In this document: positions 59,749-64,000 of the stretch, piece by piece
Numbering within the stretch: position 1 is the stretch's first letter
How the letters are laid out: the number at the start of each line of letters is the position of its first letter
Notes under the pieces: generated by a model
Database searches by the model: none
Told to the model about the DNA's origin: nothing
The model's input: the letters and a program-made list of their open reading frames with translations, nothing else
Program-made: the position numbers and the translations under genes
DNA from: Centrapalus pauciflorus
Lineage: Eukaryota; Streptophyta; Magnoliopsida; Asterales; Asteraceae
Direction: 5' to 3'
NCBI GenBank assembly: GCA_020465985.1
Contig: JAANYP010002636.1
Location: 565,430-629,429 of the forward strand
Length of the DNA stretch: 64,000 nt

Positions 59749-59954
59749 TGTTGGTACACCCTGTGTGACGATAGCAGTCTAAGCAATCTAACATTTTGGT
59801 TTAAGTAATATTCAAAGTATTGAGAATTAACGAGTGTTTGATATATATGTTTATATATGTTTATATATGTTTGACAGTTATTGACTGTATGTTTGAACTT
59901 GATGTAACGTATTACCAGAAGTTCAAACATAAAGTCCAAAGATAAATTCAAACA
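59749..59954 (+). repeat. 3' LTR of copia L, first 206 bp
   Basis: It begins TGTTGGTACACCCTGTG. It aligns to the reverse of the C LTR (CCTGTGTGACGATA(A/G)CAGTCTAAG) until element I interrupts it. The remainder would lie beyond the window. Confidence 0.85.
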
Positions 59955-60301
59955 TGTGAAGACCTCCCCTTCCGGGGTAGTCCTCAGAGTCTAGGTCCCA
60001 CATTATGCAATACGATATCAACCATACTAAGATAGGGTAATTAAATTGCGGAAAAATAAAATTACATGTACATTACAGATTAGGATTTAAGTTTACATAT
60101 TTCAAAATAAAGTTATAAAAGGGTAACATCTAATCTAGTCATAACATCATAAATCGCATTAAGTCTACCCAAAACCACCACATTTGATGTCTTCCAATCA
60201 GTACCAGAAGGTTGTTGAGTAGTGGTCTAAGAAAGCTTCAAAACTTGGATCTTGAATGACCTAAGTACTAGGTCCTGCAGGTGATTTTCCTTTGGCTTTA
60301 C

Positions 60302-61987
60302 CTGTAAAATATTAATGCAACATCTGTAAGCAAAGCTTAGTGAGTTTATAGATTTTCAATATCAACATGCGTGTCAAGCGGAGTCATTAGTCTTAGCGTG
60401 ATATGTCTTGGCTGCCGCTACAGCCCTCATGATTGAGATATAGTATCATAAGATCGGATGATGTTCAAGCCACACTCACGCTTAAATCGTGGGGATCAGC
60501 CACATACTGGGCTAGCTACCAGTAAGTCAATATGGCGGAACATCGGAGGTCATTACCAATTCATAAGAACTGGTGAAATAGCCGGGTCTAGAACAATAGA
60601 CCATAAGGGCTAGTCAAGCTGAATCAATCTATCAAATGTCTGATCAATGATGGAAGCATATGTCTTAGAAGTCATGATAGCAATGAATCATAAAGCAAAG
60701 TCTGAAGCAATATTAAATGCAATATGAAAAGATAATCAAATAGCTATCATGATTCACTGGGCAACACCCAACCATGGTGTGCACAGGTCTCAATTCCAGC
60801 TGATAAATGAATGTCAATAAATCTAACAGCAGCAATATATCTCAACCGGATCTATGCATGTTCAATCTGAATATCTATAACTCACTGGTCTGGGTCTTGG
60901 TCAAACAGATATATGAATCTGCCACCTGAGTTATCTCAGGATTTTATCTTTGTCAATCTGTAATCTGTCAATCAATTCTCTGACCCGCTTTTAAGTCTTT
61001 AAGTCTTTAAATCTTTGTTCAGAATATCACTGAACCTGTCCAGAATTATCATGATAGTATCATGTCAATTTCATCATCTTTATCATCATCATTTTAGTCT
61101 TTTAATTTCTTGAATTTTATCTGATTCTGATATCTGATAACTCGTCAATCTTTCATTAAATTCTTATAAGTTCTCTTTCTCTATATATAATAAATATAAA
61201 TCATTTATTTAATTAAAATATAAAAATCAATTATTCGGATCCGGATCCCCCAAGTTCGGACCATCCGGATCCGGGTCATCCGGATTGGGGATCCGAATTC
61301 GGATTCAGCCCGGATTCGGATGTGACCGAATTGAACTCCCGAATTGACTCATTCTAAGTAGCATCCGAATTATAAAGATCCGAAATAGAGCATCCGAAAT
61401 AGTATATGTCCGAATTTGGAAGCATTCGAAATTGGGATATCCGAAATCATGGGATCCGAACCGAAACATGGGTCCGAAATGGCATATTATTCGAACCATA
61501 AAGTCCGAGACTAGGGATCCGAATTGGTGCACCATCCGAATTCGGTCCTACCCGAATTCGGATTATACACTTAGCATTTTTCCCAGATTTGTTCTTGATG
61601 TTCTTCATTATTTTCATACGGATTTTCACATAAAATTCACAAAAACATATTTTAATCAACATGCAACTGAATATTATATTGTATTATGATTATTGGGTTG
61701 TTATTATGTATTTTTCCCCATCAATAACATCATATATGGATTAAAATTATCTAAATATGACTCTTTTTGTCAAGAACACACTTTTGTCAAGAATTTCCGA
61801 TTTGTTGCTAAATTTGAATGATCTATCCTCAAATTTATGTTTCTTAAACATCATTAACATATATTTATCATAATCTGTCAAAATTTTAAACATGCAACCC
61901 CAAATTCATGTTATAATTCTTGTATTTTCGGTTTTCTATAAAAACCGAATCGAACTTAAAATTTTCAAGATTTTCAGAAATATTTAC
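60302..61987 (-). other. Predicted LTR leader intron, element I
   Basis: Minus strand: donor AAATTGAG|GTAAATATT at 61987 and acceptor AATATTTTACAG|GTAAAGCC at 60302, 1686 bp. Both sites are kept although much of the intron has drifted from H. Confidence 0.58.
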
Positions 61988-62098
61988 CTCAATTTTTGCA
62001 GATTCTTGTTGATCTTTGATTCTTGTAACTCCTTCTTATATTAAATCTTCAATTACTTGAGCAATTCGTGAATTTCTTGTGAATTTGTTGAGATGGCC

Positions 62099-62184
62099 GA
62101 GAGTGTAGAGAGAGATTAGAGAGAGAGAGAGGTTTGATGATTAATGACCTTAATTGATCATAAATTCTTGTTTTTATATATATA
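62099..62184 (-). promoter_or_regulatory. Core promoter of I: TATA box and pyrimidine patch
   Basis: The minus strand has TTATATATATAAAAAC (about 62186-62171), then CCTCTCTCTCTCTCTAATC ending near 62108. The block from ATGATCAATTAAG to CTCTACACTC matches H. Confidence 0.6.
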
Positions 62185-62397
62185 AATTTATCACTTTGTG
62201 TATTTAACCCTCTAAACTTTATTTTACTCAATTAAATCATAAATATAATTTAAAATTATATTTACTTAATAATTTTCATTCTTAATTAATATTTGCAATA
62301 TAAATAATATAACAAAATTATATTATTATCTCAAAATAAACATTACATAACTGATCAAAAGTTGGGTTGTTACAGAATGGGCTCCACCACGCACAAA

Positions 62398-62411
62398 CTT
62401 CGTCCCCGAAG
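62398..62411 (-). other. Hairpin after pol stop, element I
   Basis: The minus strand reads CTTCGGGGACGAAG, identical to H, directly after the pol stop codon and 23 bp from the LTR. Confidence 0.5.
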
Positions 62412-64000
62412 TTAGCTATGTTCGAACAGACTGGGATAAGTAGCTTTCATTACATCTCTGGATTCCCAAGACTGATGCGAACCTTTGTGGTGTTTCCACT
62501 GGACAAGCACCATCTGTATATCTTTATTTCTAAGCTTCTTAGTTTTCGAGTCCAGAATACACTCCGGCTCTTCAACTACTCGAAGCTTCTCATCCATCTG
62601 CAAGTTAACGTGTGGTATCTGAATTTCTCTTTCGTCAGCTAAACTCTTTCTCAAATGACTAACATGGAATACAGGATGTATTCCAGCTAAGTCCGCTGGT
62701 AGATCAAGACGGTAAGACTGATTCCCAATCTTTTCAACGATCTTGAACGGACCAATAAATCTTGGAGCTAGCTTGTTTCTTTTAATAAAACGCACCACAT
62801 TCTTCATTGGGGATACTTTCAACATCACCCAATCGTTAACCGCAAAGCTTATCGATCTATGTCGATTATCATAATATGACTTCTGCCTGCTCTGAGCTTC
62901 AAGAATATTTCTTCTAACGAGTTGAATCTTTTCATGAGTCAACTGTAGAAGGGCAGGTCCTGCTATTGGCGATTCGCCTGTTTCGCGCCAACAGGTGGGA
63001 GTTCTGCACTTCCTTCCGTACAAAGCTTCAAAAGGAGCCATCTTAATCGTAGAATGATAACTGTTGTTATTTGAGAATTCGACCAACGACAAGTGGTCAT
63101 CCCAGTTACCACCTAGATCAAGAACACAGGCACGAAGCATATCTTCGAGAGTAAGGATAGTACGCTCACTCTGGCCATCTGCATTTGGATGATAAGCAGT
63201 ACTCATAGAAATCCGAGTACCCATCCCATCTTGTAGTGCTTGCCAGAATCTCGAAGTGAAACGACTATCACGACCAGAAACGATAGACTTTGGCACACCG
63301 TGACGTGAAATAATTTCAGTGATGTACATTTGTGCTAATCTATCCAAAGAATAAGTTTCTTTCATTGGAATGAAATGTGCTGATTTCGTTAAACGATCAA
63401 CGACTACCCAGATAGAGTCGTGCTGTCTTTTGGTCTTTGGCAGCTTCGTAATGAAGTCCATTGTTATATGCTCCCACTTCCATTCAGGAACTGGCAGTGG
63501 TTGCATATCCCCGAAGGGTTTCTGGTGTTCTGCCTTAACCATCTGACATACTTTGCAGCTTTCAACACATTTTCCGATGTCTTTCTTCATTCCTGGCCAC
63601 CAGTAATCAGCTTTCAGATCAAAATACATCTTTGAGCTGCCAGGATGAATAGATAACTTGGACTGATGAGCTTCGGATAGAAGAGTGCTACGGATTGAAC
63701 CATACTTAGGAACCCAGATTCGGTTTCCCTTGAGACAGTGAAGTCCCAAATGGTTCAGAGTCAGAAATTGTAACTGCCCTTTAAGATTTTCAGAATCAAT
63801 ATTCTCTTCTTTCAGTGCCTCGGCTTGAGCAACTTTGATGCCTTCAATAAGATCAGAAGAGAATATAACTGGAGTTAGGGCATAACAGCACTTTTCTGGA
63901 TATACTTTTCTACTCAACGCATCCGCGACAACATTTGCTTTGCCGGGATGATATAAGATCTCGCAATCATAATCCTTGATAAGCTCCAAGGATCGACGCT
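62412..64000 (-). CDS. Element I Pol, RNase H end to chromodomain-like tail (open to window edge)
   Basis: An uninterrupted frame of more than 525 codons runs from the window edge to the stop at 62412. RNase H end: ELIKDYDCEILYHPGKANVV. Integrase: HQSKLSIHPGS, CVESCKVC zinc finger, MDFITKLPKTKRQHD (first Asp), and then SIVSGRDSRFTS, where the Tekay-type S-D-R-D has become S-G-R-D (codon at 63273-63275), so the second catalytic Asp is lost. ADGQSERT keeps the Glu. The GPFKIVEKIGNQSYRLDLP and chromodomain-like VEEPECILDSKTKKLRNK blocks are intact. It keeps the Arg codon that is a stop in H. Confidence 0.93.
   Translation of the reverse strand, partial: RRSLELIKDYDCEILYHPGKANVVADALSRKVYPEKCCYALTPVIFSSDLIEGIKVAQAEALKEENIDSENLKGQLQFLTLNHLGLHCLKGNRIWVPKYGSIRSTLLSEAHQSKLSIHPGSSKMYFDLKADYWWPGMKKDIGKCVESCKVCQMVKAEHQKPFGDMQPLPVPEWKWEHITMDFITKLPKTKRQHDSIWVVVDRLTKSAHFIPMKETYSLDRLAQMYITEIISRHGVPKSIVSGRDSRFTSRFWQALQDGMGTRISMSTAYHPNADGQSERTILTLEDMLRACVLDLGGNWDDHLSLVEFSNNNSYHSTIKMAPFEALYGRKCRTPTCWRETGESPIAGPALLQLTHEKIQLVRRNILEAQSRQKSYYDNRHRSISFAVNDWVMLKVSPMKNVVRFIKRNKLAPRFIGPFKIVEKIGNQSYRLDLPADLAGIHPVFHVSHLRKSLADEREIQIPHVNLQMDEKLRVVEEPECILDSKTKKLRNKDIQMVLVQWKHHKGSHQSWESRDVMKATYPSLFEHS

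Larger units (their letters stand above)
58283..59954 (+). mobile_element. Ty1/copia fragment L: C-terminal aORF, polypurine tract, partial 3' LTR
   Basis: The plus-strand 3' end of the same copia family as C. It is truncated on the left at 58283 (junction with C, head to head). On the right, gypsy I splits its LTR at 59954. Confidence 0.85.
59955..62374 (-). repeat. 3' LTR of gypsy I
   Basis: 2420 bp. Minus reading TGTAACAACCCAACTTTTG...GGGAGGTCTTCACA. The right-hand (promoter) part differs strongly from H apart from the TATA/pyrimidine core. The part from about 61140 down to 59955 is nearly the same as H. CCGAAT/ATTCGGAT array at 61230-61570. Confidence 0.93.
59955..64000 (-). mobile_element. 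Tekay-like Ty3/gypsy element I, 3' part, runs off window
   Basis: A minus-strand gypsy with one LTR (59955-62374) and the end of pol. It inserted into the copia L LTR. Pol is very close to H, but the promoter half of the LTR has diverged. RT, protease, gag and the other LTR lie beyond 64000. Confidence 0.93.

Overview
The window is nuclear DNA of a flowering plant, most likely a eudicot with a large, repeat-rich genome. The style of the Tekay-type polyproteins and of the extra copia reading frame reminds me of Asteraceae, but that placement is from memory and weak. No host gene, rRNA, tRNA or CRISPR array is supported. Almost every base belongs to nested transposable elements, which are given letters here.

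Layout. 1-5297: Ty1/copia A (minus), cut by the window edge. 5298-7113: gypsy fragment K (minus), interrupted by A on its left and B on its right. 7114-15491: decayed but nearly complete Tekay-like Ty3/gypsy B (plus). 15492-17954: truncated gypsy LTR (minus), possibly K's. 17955-20412: decayed copia D (plus). 20413-23837: copia E (minus, same family as A). 23838-28052: non-autonomous CACTA DNA transposon. 28053-34199: gypsy F (minus). 34385-52005: copia G (minus), whose 5' LTR is split by the young, nearly intact 10.4-kb gypsy H (40861-51282). 52112-53959: 5' end of copia J (plus). 53960-58282 and 58283-59954: copia fragments C (minus) and L (plus), lying head to head. 59955-64000: gypsy I (minus), a close relative of H, running off the window.

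How the parts work together. The gypsy elements encode Gag with zinc knuckles, then protease, reverse transcriptase, RNase H, integrase and a chromodomain-like tail. They are primed by initiator tRNA-Met at TGGTATCAGAGC. The copia elements use the same primer and have the order gag-protease-integrase-RT-RNase H. A and E preserve the 5' half of one copia family. C and L have matching LTRs and preserve its 3' end, which carries a long non-canonical reading frame (aORF) rather than an envelope gene.

Main leads. (1) Four Tekay-like LTRs (B, F, H, I) share one layout: a pyrimidine-rich promoter patch, a 5' splice site about 120-150 nt downstream, and a conserved 3' splice site near the LTR end. 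This predicts a 1.2-2.0 kb intron inside the LTR. (2) B and H carry a second, roughly 90-bp intron at the same codon between RT and RNase H, and F lacks it. (3) The copia aORF of about 1000 codons is preceded by a strong splice acceptor, and its two copies differ mainly at silent sites. (4) C and L form a 6-kb imperfect inverted repeat. (5) TTCGAA/TTCGGAT-type motif arrays recur in the leaders or LTRs of unrelated elements.
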